Below, piece after piece: positions 1 through 10,114 of a stretch of 64,000 nt of DNA (positions are counted from its first letter, which is position 1; each line of letters opens with the position of its first letter). A program made the translations under genes and the position numbers. The notes below the pieces were generated by a model. That model made no database searches. It was not told where the DNA came from and was given only the letters and a program-made list of their open reading frames with translations. The DNA comes from Alphaproteobacteria bacterium (GTDB taxonomy: Bacteria > Pseudomonadota > Alphaproteobacteria > DSM-16000 > Inquilinaceae). The stretch covers positions 1 through 64,000 of the forward strand of contig JANQIX010000089.1 of the NCBI GenBank assembly GCA_028281925.1, given 5' to 3'.

Positions 1-2532
1 ATAGGTGTAGGTTCCATCGGCATTCACAACCAGGTCGCCGTAGACACCGCTGATCGTCAGCGTGCCGCCCACCAGCGGCTGGCCGTTCACCGAAGCCACT
101 TCAATCCCGGCGCCCGTCGGAAGCTGAAGCTGCCCCGATGTGGTGATCGCCGCCGTGTTCGGCGTGGTGTCGTCCACCGCCGACGTGCCGTCCGGCGCCA
201 GGCCGGATTCGTCGACGTCCAGCGTCTCGTTCGGCACTTCCGGCGGCTGCGTCGGGCCAGACAGCTCGATCGTCAGCTCCGCCGTCGACGTGTCGCCGTC
301 ACCGTCCGTGATCTCGTAGGTGAAGACCTCTGTATCACCGTCGGTGGGGACGTTCGCCGCGTCCGTAACCGTATAGGTGTAAGTCCCATCCGCATTCAGT
401 GTCAGCGTGCCATAGGTGCCCGCTGTGTCCGTCTGCGGCGTCACTGCACCGGCCGTCGCAGCGCCGTCCGCGCCAAGATCGTCGTTCGACAGCACGTTGC
501 CGGTCGCCGTCGCGCCGTTAACGCCCTCGACCGCGCTCCTGTCCTCCAAGGCGACCGGGCCGTCGTCACGGAAGATGATTTGGCTGCCGATGCCAAACTC
601 CGTGACGTCCGTGTCGCCGTCGGCGTCCGTGGCCGTCAGAACGGCGTTCACCTTGTCGGCGAGATTAGCATCGTCGTCGGGATCGTCGGCGTTCTCGTGA
701 CGCAAGGACAGGTATTGGGCGACGCTGACGACGCCCGTCACAGGGTCTATGGCGATGGCAAACGCGGCCTTGCCGTCAAGGTCCCCGCCGCTGGGGTCTA
801 CGACGCGGCCGACAACAATGCCGTTCTCCTCCGTCAGTACGATGTCCAGCCCACCCGTCGTCTGCAGCTCGGAATCCGAATTCTCGACGCTGAGAGAGTA
901 GACAAACGGAGTATCCGTCGCCGGCCCGTCGCCGCCATATTGGATCGACCCGCCGGCAACCGAGACCTCTCCATCGCCGCTCTGGGCGTAGCCGATCGCC
1001 CCACCCGGCGCCAAGCTGGAGACGTCCGGGTCCGTGCCGATATCCGTCACGCCGGCAAAGATCGACGAGAGATCGGCCACATCGTCGGGAGCCTGCTCGC
1101 CCGGCGTCTCATCGTGAACGATCGTGACGCCGGTCGCGAACAGCGACGTCTCAGGAACATCGTCGTTGATGGTAACGTCTACGGTGCCTTCCGCTTCGTC
1201 TCCATTGCTGTCAACGACGGTGAAGGGGAACTCCAATTCGATATCGTCTTCGACGTTGGGCAGGCCATGCTCCACAGCCTCGTAGAGTCGCGTTTCATAC
1301 TCGTAGGTCACGACATTGCCGTTTTGAGACGCGATACCGGTGACCTCGACCTCGATCACGATCTCAATACTGCCGCCACGGTCGACAGTGCCCACCAGCT
1401 TGTTCTGCCCGTCCAGAGCGAACGTCACCTGTAGATCGTCAGCCGACGTCTCAAGCTCGCCGTCCAGCGAGGACTCGTCGTTCCACGAGATGGCGCCCAG
1501 CAGATCCGACGGGACGTCGCCGTCGAAATCCACCTCGATCGTCCCCGTCGCGACCTGAGGCGTACCCGTCGCCGCCGGAGCAGAAATGGAGGTTGTGATC
1601 GGCACAGCGGCGTTGCCGACAGTAACCGGAGCGCCGGCAAAGCCATCTTCATCAACGGTCGTCGGGGACGTGCTAAGCACACTGGGGATGCCGTTGACCG
1701 GGCCATCGTCGGCGACAACGCCGAGCAGATCCACATCGATGAACGATTCAACGGTCGGCACACCAAAGCCAAGTGCCGTCGGCCCAAGCAGACCGGTGAT
1801 GCCGAATGGATCCGGCGGCCCGCCGATGTCCGCGGGGCCGGTGCCGAAGCCGCTTCGGGCGTCCTGAACGACCGGCTCGGCCGGGCCGGCGTCGGGGCCG
1901 GCGGCCGGCTCGATCGGCGTCCCGGTGATCTGCTCAGCCAATATGATCAGCTCGGCGACCACATCGGGATCGCCGAAATCGGCATCCGGCGTCACAACCC
2001 CCTGGTCGATAGCCTGCTCGATAAACTGCTCCGGCGTGATGCCGAACTCGGCAAGGGCATCCAGCAGTTCTTGGGGCAGTTCAGCGGTTTCCGCGTCCGT
2101 GTCGGCAGCCTCTTCCACGGCCTCGGCAGTTTCCTCGTCGACCGGCAGCAGCGTGACCGTTCCGGCTTCGGGGTCGTCGACCGAAAGTTCCGGCTGGGGC
2201 GGACCTGCCGCCGGCTCGGTGACGGGTTCGCCGAGGTCGTCGACAAGCGCCTGTAGAATCGCGAGGATTGCAGGATCGGTGAGATCGGCGTCGGGCGGAA
2301 TGAGGCCCTCGGCGATCGCCTGCTGGACGAACGCATCCGGCGTGATGCCGAATTGCGCCAGGCTGTCCACCATCTCCGTGGGCAGGTCGACGTCGAAAGT
2401 GGCTTCGACATCGGGCGCGATCTCTGGTGCCTCGGGCGCAACCTGGGCCACCTGCAGCGGACCGATATCGGTCGAGCGGTCGCCAATTTCCGTGATGGTG
2501 CGGTTACCGAAAGCCTCAGCCTGATCGTCCAT
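1..2532 (-). CDS. large repeat adhesin / RTX-type surface protein, N-terminal part (runs off window)
   Basis: The frame is open for 844 codons from ATG at 2532 to the window edge, with AGGAG just upstream of the ATG. The first 210 residues are acidic and contain two copies of a roughly 60-residue module (about 50-108 and 152-210), each with a core like FGITPDAF / FGITPEQF and ending in EPAAGP. After that come Ig-like stretches with Asp/Gly-rich strands, including the segment GIGSQIIFRDDGPVAL and repeated NADGTYTYTV units typical of VCBS / DUF5801 repeats. Such proteins are usually exported by a type 1 secretion system and bind Ca2+ in adhesion or biofilm. No secretion genes are in view and the C-terminal secretion signal lies outside. 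The family call is firm; the role is inferred. Confidence 0.85.
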   Translation of the reverse strand, partial: MDDQAEAFGNRTITEIGDRSTDIGPLQVAQVAPEAPEIAPDVEATFDVDLPTEMVDSLAQFGITPDAFVQQAIAEGLIPPDADLTDPAILAILQALVDDLGEPVTEPAAGPPQPELSVDDPEAGTVTLLPVDEETAEAVEEAADTDAETAELPQELLDALAEFGITPEQFIEQAIDQGVVTPDADFGDPDVVAELIILAEQITGTPIEPAAGPDAGPAEPVVQDARSGFGTGPADIGGPPDPFGITGLLGPTALGFGVPTVESFIDVDLLGVVADDGPVNGIPSVLSTSPTTVDEDGFAGAPVTVGNAAVPITTSISAPAATGTPQVATGTIEVDFDGDVPSDLLGAISWNDESSLDGELETSADDLQVTFALDGQNKLVGTVDRGGSIEIVIEVEVTGIASQNGNVVTYEYETRLYEAVEHGLPNVEDDIELEFPFTVVDSNGDEAEGTVDVTINDDVPETSLFATGVTIVHDETPGEQAPDDVADLSSIFAGVTDIGTDPDVSSLAPGGAIGYAQSGDGEVSVAGGSIQYGGDGPATDTPFVYSLSVENSDSELQTTGGLDIVLTEENGIVVGRVVDPSGGDLDGKAAFAIAIDPVTGVVSVAQYLSLRHENADDPDDDANLADKVNAVLTATDADGDTDVTEFGIGSQIIFRDDGPVALEDRSAVEGVNGATATGNVLSNDDLGADGAATAGAVTPQTDTAGTYGTLTLNADGTYTYTVTDAANVPTDGDTEVFTYEITDGDGDTSTAELTIELSGPTQPPEVPNETLDVDESGLAPDGTSAVDDTTPNTAAITTSGQLQLPTGAGIEVASVNGQPLVGGTLTISGVYGDLVVNADGTYTY

Positions 2533-2597
2533 GGTCCACTCCTCTTTCGCCGCCCGGCGGTTTGCTGAACACTGGCTGCCAAACACCGACCGTGCTC

Positions 2598-2637
2598 AAA
2601 GGGCTCGACGGCTCTTTACACATGGGCGCAAAGAGCC
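2598..2637 (-). promoter_or_regulatory. alternative hairpin arms in the adhesin leader
   Basis: Three arms can pair in two mutually exclusive ways: 2598-2604 (AAAGGGC), 2610-2617 (GGCTCTTT) and 2630-2637 (AAAGAGCC). The second and third pair perfectly over 8 bp with a 12-nt loop; the first and second pair with one mismatch. The element lies 66-105 nt upstream of the adhesin start codon, in its probable leader. It could be an operator or a switch in the mRNA. Function is not shown. Confidence 0.35.
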
Positions 2638-3027
2638 CTGAAAATCAAAGCTTTTGCCGAAAATTCCTATATATCCCGGTATGATTCTCTCTCATCCACC
2701 CATGAGCACGGCATCCAGGGCTCGAGTTTTGTCATAAGAAAGTGCAGAAAGTGCTAATGTAGAAGACATTGAAATCATTAACATTGTCTTAACCCATTAA
2801 TCACTATGCCTCAGATCCGGTCATTCGCGGATGCCACGAGGACGCGCAATTTGCCGAACCGGGCGAAGGAACGGTTAAAGGTACAGATGACGGTGACGCT
2901 AGACTTTGCTGCAGCCGGACGGCAGTTTGCCGAGCAAGTAGATTATGGGAACTCTTAACGGATTTTCATCGATCGACCGGGCGGTCTTAAAGTACGACCT
3001 ATCAGAAATGGCAGGAGGCGCGCTTTC
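2638..3027. other. intergenic region between divergent adhesin and rfbB genes
   Basis: No convincing gene is present here. The stretch around 2640-2815 is AT-rich compared with its surroundings and probably holds the promoter of the leftward adhesin gene. The last 20 bases carry the AGGAGG ribosome site of rfbB. Confidence 0.5.
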
Positions 3028-4086
3028 GTGCAGGTCTTCATCAGCGGCGGTTGCGGCTTCATCGGATCCGCCCTTGTGCGCATGCTTTCCGACCGTCGGG
3101 ACGTCCACATCATCAACTACGATGCGCTGACTTACGCCGCCAATCCAGAGGCGGTGGGGCCGGCAGCACATAGCGGTCGCTATACCTTCATCCACGGCGA
3201 CATAGGCGACGCATCGTCGGTGGCGGCGGCGCTGGACCGGTACAGACCCGATGCCGTCGTCCACTTGGCAGCGGAAAGCCATGTGGACCGGTCAGTCGAC
3301 GGCCCTGCTGCCTTCGTGGACACAAATATCTGCGGTACGCTTACGCTTTTGGAAGAGACGCTGAAGTACTGGCAGTCGCTATCGGGCGACCGGAGCAGCC
3401 ATTTCCGTTTTCTGCATGTTTCGACCGACGAGGTCTTCGGCAGCCTGGACCCTGAAGCCGCGGCCGCGACCGAGGGGGCACCCTACCAGCCGAACTCGCC
3501 TTATGCGGCTTCGAAAGCGGCATCGGATCATCTCGTTCGGGCCTGGCACCGCACCTATGGACTGCCGACCATCATCACCAACGGCGGCAACACCTATGGC
3601 CCTTGGCAGTTCCCGGAAAAGCTGATCCCGCTGATGATCTTGAACGGCCTCCTTGGCCAGCCGCTGCCCGTCTACGGCGACGGCCGCAACATTCGCGACT
3701 GGCTGCATGTGGACGACCATGCCAGCGCGCTGGTCTCGGTGCTCGAACACGGACGCACGGGCGAGACCTACAACATCGCGGCAAATGCCGAGCGCACCAA
3801 CCTGACCGTCGTGCAGGCACTGTGCAATCTGCTCGACGCGCGCGAGCCGCTTGCCGGATATCCGGATCGGCGTGCCCTGATCCAATTCGTCAGCGATCGC
3901 CCTGGCCATGATCTGCGCTATGCAATCAATGCCACCAAAATCCAGGGTGAACTTGGATGGATGCCAAGCGTCGCATTCGAAGAGGGCTTGGCGGATACCG
4001 TCGCCTGGTATCTCGCCAATCGGGACTGGCTGCTGCGCATGCGCGAGGAACGGTCGGCTGGGCGGCGGCTGGGCACGGGGCGCTGA
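3028..4086 (+). CDS. rfbB: dTDP-glucose 4,6-dehydratase
   Basis: This enzyme converts dTDP-glucose to dTDP-4-keto-6-deoxyglucose, the first committed step towards rhamnose and other 6-deoxy sugars of surface polysaccharides. The protein is 352 aa, normal for the family. It shows the NAD-binding GGCGFIG (7-13), the catalytic STDEVFG (132-138) and the SDR pair Y159/K163 in YAASK. The start is GTG with AGGAGG about 10 nt upstream. It is convergent with rfbA, which supplies its substrate. No rfbC or rfbD is in the window, so the final sugar cannot be deduced. Confidence 0.95.
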   Translation: MQVFISGGCGFIGSALVRMLSDRRDVHIINYDALTYAANPEAVGPAAHSGRYTFIHGDIGDASSVAAALDRYRPDAVVHLAAESHVDRSVDGPAAFVDTNICGTLTLLEETLKYWQSLSGDRSSHFRFLHVSTDEVFGSLDPEAAAATEGAPYQPNSPYAASKAASDHLVRAWHRTYGLPTIITNGGNTYGPWQFPEKLIPLMILNGLLGQPLPVYGDGRNIRDWLHVDDHASALVSVLEHGRTGETYNIAANAERTNLTVVQALCNLLDAREPLAGYPDRRALIQFVSDRPGHDLRYAINATKIQGELGWMPSVAFEEGLADTVAWYLANRDWLLRMREERSAGRRLGTGR

Positions 4087-4110
4087 CGGCGCCCGTCCTT
4101 TGGCCGTCAG
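4083..4110. terminator. bidirectional hairpin between rfbB and rfbA
   Basis: A perfect 8-bp stem CTGACGGC / GCCGTCAG with a 12-nt loop overlaps the stop codons of both convergent genes. There is no clear T-run, so it is a candidate terminator only. Confidence 0.4.
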
Positions 4111-4979
4111 ATGCTGCCGTCGGCCAGCGCCAGCAGATACTGGCCATAGCCCGTCTGCGCCAGTCTGCCGGCCTGCTCCCGCAACGCGCTCTGGGATATC
4201 CAGCCCTGCCGGTACGCGATCTCTTCCAAGCAGGCAATGCGCAGGCCCTGGCGCTCTTCGATCGTCTGGACGAACTCACCGGCATGCAGAAGGGCCTCGT
4301 GCGTACCGGTATCCAGCCAGGCATAGCCGCGGCCAAGCAGCTCGACCCGCAGATCGCCGCGCTTCAGATAAGCTGAGATCACGTCTGTGATCTCAAGCTC
4401 TCCACGCGCCGACGGGCGCACCCGGTCGGCAATCTCCAGGACGTCATTGTCGTAGAAATACAGGCCCGTAATGGCGAACGGCGATTTCGGCCGTTTCGGC
4501 TTCTCTTCAATGCCGACAGGCTTCCCGGTCGCGTCGAACTGGATCACGCCGTAGCGCTGGGGCTGGGCGACGCGGTAACCGAAGATCGTGGCACCGCGAT
4601 CGTGTTCGGCGGCCCGGCGCACGATCTCGGGCAGCCCGGCGCCGAAGAACAGATTGTCCCCGAGCACCAGCGCGACCGTGTCCGCTCCCACGAAATCCCG
4701 CCCGATGTGAAAGGCCTGGGCCAGGCCGTCAGGGCTCGGCTGCTCGGCATATTGCAGCGCCACGCCGTAGGCCGATCCGTCGTTCAGCAGACGCTCGAAC
4801 AAAGGCCTGTCGCGCGGCGTCGTGATGACAAGGATGTCGCGAATACCTGCCAGCATCAGCGTCGACAGCGGATAGTAGATCATCGGCTTGTCGTGCACCG
4901 GCAACAGCTGCTTGGAGACGGAGATAGTCAGAGGATAGAGGCGGCTGCCGGTTCCCCCGGCCAGGACAATGCCCTTCAT
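4107..4979 (-). CDS. rfbA: glucose-1-phosphate thymidylyltransferase
   Basis: It makes dTDP-glucose from glucose-1-phosphate and dTTP. The 290-aa protein has the nucleotidyltransferase signature [11 protein letters not shown] (8-18), the following K23 of SKQLLPV, LGDN (106-109) for metal and substrate binding, and an EEKP motif near 158. Length and motifs match RmlA throughout. It is transcribed towards rfbB and ends 20 bp from it. The product feeds rfbB; together they supply an activated deoxy-sugar precursor to the glycosyltransferases downstream. Confidence 0.95.
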   Translation of the reverse strand: MKGIVLAGGTGSRLYPLTISVSKQLLPVHDKPMIYYPLSTLMLAGIRDILVITTPRDRPLFERLLNDGSAYGVALQYAEQPSPDGLAQAFHIGRDFVGADTVALVLGDNLFFGAGLPEIVRRAAEHDRGATIFGYRVAQPQRYGVIQFDATGKPVGIEEKPKRPKSPFAITGLYFYDNDVLEIADRVRPSARGELEITDVISAYLKRGDLRVELLGRGYAWLDTGTHEALLHAGEFVQTIEERQGLRIACLEEIAYRQGWISQSALREQAGRLAQTGYGQYLLALADGSI

Positions 4980-5139
4980 CTGCCGGCACCCCTACCCCGC
5001 CATATGGGCGTCGCCCGCCCGGTCCACGGTCGCAGGCGCGATCTTGGCGATCCGGCAGCAACGCCGGCCAGCCGATCGCCCCCCCAAATCGGGATGAACC
5101 TCAGAGACTGCGGCCGATCATCGACCTCGCGGGACCGGA

Positions 5140-6597
5140 TCACACGCCCGCCGGCATGTTGGCCGGGTCGCGGATGACCTTGCGCGGTGCCGTCAGTTCC
5201 TTCCAGCGGGACAAAGCCCGGTTCGGCGCAGGATTGGGCTCGCGCCCCACGAACTGACCGTGGCCGGGGCGTGCCTTGATCTCGCTTTCCTGCACCGCGA
5301 CCTCGCCGCGCGTCAGGGTGAAGCGCGGCAGGCCCTTCACCTCGATCCCCTCGAAGACATTGTAGTCGATGACCGACTGCTGCGACGCGGCGCCGATGGT
5401 CTTGCTGCGCTTCGGATCCCAGACGACGATGTCGGCATCCGCCCCTTCAAGGATCGCGCCCTTGCGGGGATAGAGGTTGAGGATCTTGGCGCTGTTGGTG
5501 GAGGTGACGGCGACGAATTCGTTCATGGTCAACCGTCCCGTGGTCACGCCATGCGTCCACAAGACGGGCATGCGGTCTTCGATTCCGCCGGTTCCGTTCG
5601 GGATCTTGGTGAAGTCGCCGAGGCCCATGCGCTTCTGGTCGGAGGTGAACGAGCAGTGGTCGGTGGCCACCACCTGCAGGCTGCCCGACGCGAGGCCGGC
5701 CCAAAGGTTGTCCTGATGCGCCTTGTTGCGGAAGGGCGGCGACATCACGCGCCGCGCGGCATGGTCCCAGTTGGGGTTGGCGTACTCGCTTTCGTCCAGC
5801 ACCAGATGCTGGATCAGCGGCTCGCCATAGACGCGCATACCCTTGTAACGGGCCCGACGGATCGCCTCGTGCGCCTGCTCACAACTGACATGAACGATGT
5901 AGAGCGGGACGCCGACGGTATCGGCGATCATGATCGCCCGGTTGGCGGCCTCGCCTTCCACCTCCGGCGGGCGGGAATAGGCGTGCGCCTCGGGGCCATT
6001 GTTGCCCTCAGCCAGCAGCTTTGCCTGAAGGTGTGCGACGACGTCGCCGTTCTCGGCGTGCACCAGGGGCATGGCACCCAGGTCGGCGCATCGCTGGAAC
6101 GAGGCGTACATCTCGTCATCGTCCACCATCAGCGCGCCCTTGTAGGCCATGAAATGCTTGAACGTCGTGATGCCCTTGTCCACGACCGTCGCCATCTCGT
6201 TGAAGACCTGCTCGCTCCACCACGTGATGGCCATGTGGTAGGAATAGTCCATGCACGCCTTGGACGACTTGTTGTGCCACATCTGCAGGCCTTCCAAGAG
6301 ACCTTGCCCCGGTGACGGCAGGCAGAAGTCGACAAGCATGGTGGTGCCGCCGGACAGCGCGGCCCGCGTACCGCTTTCGAAATCGTCGGCCGAATAGGTG
6401 CCCATGAAGGGCATTTCCATATGGGTGTGCGGGTCGATGCCGCCCGGCATCACATAGCAACCGCTGGCGTCCAGCACCGTATCGCCGGCCAGGTCCGGCC
6501 CGATCTTGGCAATGCGTCCCCCCTCCACCAGCACATCGGCCGTGTAGGTTCGATCCGCCGTGACGATCGTTCCGCCCTTGATCACCTTGCTTGCCAT
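5140..6597 (-). CDS. hydA: dihydropyrimidinase (hydantoinase family)
   Basis: A cyclic-amidohydrolase of 485 aa that opens dihydropyrimidine or hydantoin rings in reductive pyrimidine breakdown. The metal ligands are visible: HTH at 57-59, the Lys of FMAYK (about 153) expected to be carbamylated, the His of LVHAEN, the His of YIVHVS and the Asp of ATDHC. I chose the ATG at 6597 because GGAGG lies 8 nt upstream and the family normally starts at this point (MASKVIKGG); an ATG 21 codons further up has no such support. No other pyrimidine-degradation gene is nearby, and it sits between rfbA and a cyclase gene, so its presence here is unexplained. Confidence 0.92.
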   Translation of the reverse strand: MASKVIKGGTIVTADRTYTADVLVEGGRIAKIGPDLAGDTVLDASGCYVMPGGIDPHTHMEMPFMGTYSADDFESGTRAALSGGTTMLVDFCLPSPGQGLLEGLQMWHNKSSKACMDYSYHMAITWWSEQVFNEMATVVDKGITTFKHFMAYKGALMVDDDEMYASFQRCADLGAMPLVHAENGDVVAHLQAKLLAEGNNGPEAHAYSRPPEVEGEAANRAIMIADTVGVPLYIVHVSCEQAHEAIRRARYKGMRVYGEPLIQHLVLDESEYANPNWDHAARRVMSPPFRNKAHQDNLWAGLASGSLQVVATDHCSFTSDQKRMGLGDFTKIPNGTGGIEDRMPVLWTHGVTTGRLTMNEFVAVTSTNSAKILNLYPRKGAILEGADADIVVWDPKRSKTIGAASQQSVIDYNVFEGIEVKGLPRFTLTRGEVAVQESEIKARPGHGQFVGREPNPAPNRALSRWKELTAPRKVIRDPANMPAGV

Positions 6598-6796
6598 AAC
6601 CCTGCCCTCCGAGAACTCAGTTTGTGGGGCGCACGGTACGCGACGACCCCTTGCGTGCACACCCGCGCCTTAACTCCACCCTTTGCAGATGGATCCCTTA
6701 ACACTCGTTATACAACAGGCTGCCGTCAATGCGGCGCACCATCATGGACCGGCACTGGAATAGAGGCGTAGACGGTCGCGGACGATGGGATCGGCC

Positions 6797-9700
6797 TCAA
6801 TCCGCAAGGCCAAGGATAGCGGCTTCGTCCGCCGCCGAGGCCAAGAGTGCGTCGGCCCGCGCGCCGTCACCGGCCAACCGCAGCGCCCTGGCCAACACCC
6901 TCTGAGCGCGAACCCGGTGGGGCCTGAGGCCAAGTTCTTCGGAAAGCTCAACCGACTGCTCAAGAAAACCGCGGGACGGTTGAAGAATCGGCGGGTCATG
7001 GTCCAGCAGTACCTCTGCCAGCGACCGCAGTGCTAAGGCCTCGGCCCCCTGGTAGCCGCCCGCCCGGGTAAAGTCCAATGCACGACGCGCGAGACCGAGC
7101 GCTGTCTCCAGATGGCCCATTTTCCGGTAGATCTCGGTCATGTAGACGCAGGGAAAGGCGAGATAGCTTGCAAACTGCTTGTCGCGCAGCTCGGCCTCAG
7201 CTTCCTCCAGCAGGTCGCTTGCGTCTTCGAGACGACCCAACTGGGCGTACACGTAGCCCAGGAAACAGGCGTTGTAGGGTATGAAGATGGTGATCCGCGC
7301 CGACCGGGCCGCCTGTAAGCCTCGTCGCAGATGGGGCACCGCCTCCATCCAGGCTCCGCGCATCATCAGCCCGTGTCCGACCACGCGATGGGCAATGGCA
7401 AGGTCGAAGGGCCGGTCCACGCTCTCCGCGATTTCACAGGCCTCCAACGCGAACCGGCGACCGATCTCGAAGTTGCCCATCGATGCTTCCGACTGCGCGA
7501 GATTGGCCAGATAGAGAACCGAGGTCGTTCCGGCGGCCCCATGCCGGTTGGTGGGATCGTCGGCGAATTCGTGCAGCATCCGCTTCAGAGTGGCCGATGA
7601 CCGGCGGTAGTCCCCCCTGAAGCGGCATGCGATGCCGAGAAAGAGGTTCGCGAGCAGCATCTGGTCGCGCTCGCCGCAGTCCTCGGCCAGCGCCAGCGCC
7701 TCTTCACCGATCTCGATCGCCTGCCTGATGTCGCCGTGCAGATACTCGTGGACGGTTTCGTGTGTCAGCACGCGGGCGAGACGCGGGCGGTCACCGATGT
7801 GCAGCGCCAGTTCCCTCGCTTCCGCCAACTGGTGCTTTGTATGTTTCAGCTGCGCCAAGGCCCCATAGGCCGCCCGCAGCTTGAGCCGGATATCGATCGC
7901 CCAGCGGGCGGCCTCGAAGGTCTCTTCCAGATTGCGCTGGGCCGCCATCGCCTGCTCCAAGAGACGCGCGGCATCCTCATGGGCAGACGTGGCAAAGGCG
8001 CGTGCCGCCGCCATCTCCAGGTACCGGGCCGCCTCCTCCCAAAGCTCCGCGCTCAACGCGTGATAGGCCAGCCGGTCGACGCGGTCCTCCTGACGATAAT
8101 AGTCTCCCTGTTCGATCAGTTCGAACAGTCGGGCATGCAGCTGCTTGCGCCCGGCCATAGGCAGCGAGGCGTAAGCCACCTCCATCGTCAGCGAGTGCTT
8201 GAACGCCAGTTCGGGGCGCGGAAACACGGTGCGCTGGAAGATCAGCTCGGCGGCCTGCAGGCTGCGGAGCAGCTCGTGGTATTCCTCGTCGCTCCACCCC
8301 CCGAGATCGCGCAACAGCTCCACGGAAATTCTGCGGCCGACGGCGGCGGCACATTGCAGGATGCGCTTCTGATCCGGATCTAGGCGGTCGACCCGCGCGG
8401 CGATAACGGCCTGGACGCTCTCGGGGATCTGAATCTCAGAGATGTCCTGCATCCGGCGATACTGCCCCGGCTCTCCTGCCACGGCGCCGCTTTCGATCAG
8501 CGACCGGATGATCTCTTCGATGAACAGCGGACGGCCCTCGGTCCGGTCGGCCAGCAGGGCAAGCAGTTCCCGCGTGCTGTCGTCGCTCCCGAGCAGCGAT
8601 TCAAGCATCTGGTCCGCATTCGTCTTGCCCAACGGCGACAGCCTGAGCAGGGTGAAGTAGCTGCGGTCCTCCCATGCCGGGCGGAACTCCGTCCGGTAGG
8701 TTGCGACCAGCAGGACGCTGGCTGCCGGAACGATGTCGACAATGGCGTCGATCAGGCGAAGGCTCTCCTGATCGGACCAATGCAGATCTTCCAAGAGAAG
8801 AACCAGCGGGACCCACTCCGACTTTGCAAAGACAAGGGTGGAAATCGCCTGGATGGCCTGCTGCCGTCGGGCTTCGCCGTTCATGTCCAGCCATTCGGGG
8901 TCGCTCGGCTCCAGGTTCAGCAGGAACTCGAAGGCTGGCAGATAGTCCAAAAGGCCTCGGTCCACCTCGCTAAGCCAGCGCACGATGCTTTCGCGCACCT
9001 CAGCCGGCTTGGCGTCGTCGGGAACGTGGCAAAGCACCCGCAAGAGCCGCGTGAACATGAGGTACGGGGCATGCTGGATCACGGGTGACGCACCGCTCTG
9101 CCACACCACCCAGCCGCGCTGTTCGGCGATCCGGCTGTACTCGTAGGCAAGGCGCGACTTGCCGATGCCCGGATAGCCGGCGATGCCGACCACCCGGCCG
9201 ATCCCGGCTTCAGCGCTATCGGCCGCGCGCTGCAGCGCCGCCAATTCGGCCTGGCGGCCGACCATGGGTGTCAACGGCTCTGCCGACCGCACGTCCCAGC
9301 GAGTCCAGCTGCCTTTTACAGCCAGCAACTCGAAGGTCTCGATCGGCTCCACAAGGCCGCGGATAAGCGTCGGGCCATAGGGCCGGACATCGACAAAGCC
9401 GGACGCCAGGTCGCGAGTCGTCTGCGCGAGGCGAATTGTGCCGGGATCGGCGAGCGATTCCATGCGGCTGGCCACATGCACCGCCTCGCCCAGCGCATCG
9501 TAGTCTTCCGTGAAATCGTTCTTGACGCCGCGGACGACGATCTCGCCGGAGTTGATGCCGGTCCGCACCTGCATCCCGAGGGTCGACTGCTCCGTTACCG
9601 CGTCGCGGGCGGCAACTGCCGCATAGCACGCGCGTACGGCATGATCCTCCAGCGCCAGGGGGGCGCCGAAGATGGCCATGATGCCGTCCCCCTGGATCTT

Positions 9701-10114
9701 GTTGACGGTACCGCCATAGAGGCGAACGGCCTCTTTCATGACGTGGACGATGGGCGAAAGGCGCTCGGCCGCTGCCTCGGCATCGAGACCGGCAATCAGG
9801 CGGGTGGACTCGCAGATGTCGCAAAACAGGACCGTGGCGATCTTGCGCTCGGTCACGAAGACGGCAGCCACCGGACCGGACACCGCATCTGCCTGCGGGA
9901 CGGCATCGCCCGCCGTCGTCGGCATCGAGTCATCGCCGAGCAGCTTGAGCGCGGCCTGCAGCTTGCGCCTGTGGCCCAGGGTGAGGCCCAGCTCTTTCAG
10001 ATCGTCATCGCTCAGATGCGGAAGCGCATCGAGGTCGATGTCGTTTTCGGCGAAGGCAAGAGCGTACTTGCCCATGCCGAGGCTCTGAAGCCAGGCTGCG
10101 AGCTGTCGCTCCAT
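6797..10114 (-). CDS. SAM domain - class III adenylyl cyclase - AAA ATPase - TPR signalling protein
   Basis: A 1105-aa multidomain protein. Residues 1-60 resemble a SAM domain. Residues 90-265 are a class III cyclase with metal Asp at D99 and D143. The purine-selecting pair K139 and D206 predicts ATP as substrate. The transition-state Arg is R217, but the usual Asn four residues before it is His (H213). An ATPase follows, with Walker A GYPGIGKS (313-320) and a Walker B-like LLLEDLHW near 430. The remainder is helical TPR-like repeats. This layout is known in Alphaproteobacteria and is thought to couple ligand or protein sensing to cAMP. No Shine-Dalgarno is obvious at the ATG. No partner gene is identifiable. 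Confidence 0.88.
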   Translation of the reverse strand: MERQLAAWLQSLGMGKYALAFAENDIDLDALPHLSDDDLKELGLTLGHRRKLQAALKLLGDDSMPTTAGDAVPQADAVSGPVAAVFVTERKIATVLFCDICESTRLIAGLDAEAAAERLSPIVHVMKEAVRLYGGTVNKIQGDGIMAIFGAPLALEDHAVRACYAAVAARDAVTEQSTLGMQVRTGINSGEIVVRGVKNDFTEDYDALGEAVHVASRMESLADPGTIRLAQTTRDLASGFVDVRPYGPTLIRGLVEPIETFELLAVKGSWTRWDVRSAEPLTPMVGRQAELAALQRAADSAEAGIGRVVGIAGYPGIGKSRLAYEYSRIAEQRGWVVWQSGASPVIQHAPYLMFTRLLRVLCHVPDDAKPAEVRESIVRWLSEVDRGLLDYLPAFEFLLNLEPSDPEWLDMNGEARRQQAIQAISTLVFAKSEWVPLVLLLEDLHWSDQESLRLIDAIVDIVPAASVLLVATYRTEFRPAWEDRSYFTLLRLSPLGKTNADQMLESLLGSDDSTRELLALLADRTEGRPLFIEEIIRSLIESGAVAGEPGQYRRMQDISEIQIPESVQAVIAARVDRLDPDQKRILQCAAAVGRRISVELLRDLGGWSDEEYHELLRSLQAAELIFQRTVFPRPELAFKHSLTMEVAYASLPMAGRKQLHARLFELIEQGDYYRQEDRVDRLAYHALSAELWEEAARYLEMAAARAFATSAHEDAARLLEQAMAAQRNLEETFEAARWAIDIRLKLRAAYGALAQLKHTKHQLAEARELALHIGDRPRLARVLTHETVHEYLHGDIRQAIEIGEEALALAEDCGERDQMLLANLFLGIACRFRGDYRRSSATLKRMLHEFADDPTNRHGAAGTTSVLYLANLAQSEASMGNFEIGRRFALEACEIAESVDRPFDLAIAHRVVGHGLMMRGAWMEAVPHLRRGLQAARSARITIFIPYNACFLGYVYAQLGRLEDASDLLEEAEAELRDKQFASYLAFPCVYMTEIYRKMGHLETALGLARRALDFTRAGGYQGAEALALRSLAEVLLDHDPPILQPSRGFLEQSVELSEELGLRPHRVRAQRVLARALRLAGDGARADALLASAADEAAILGLAD

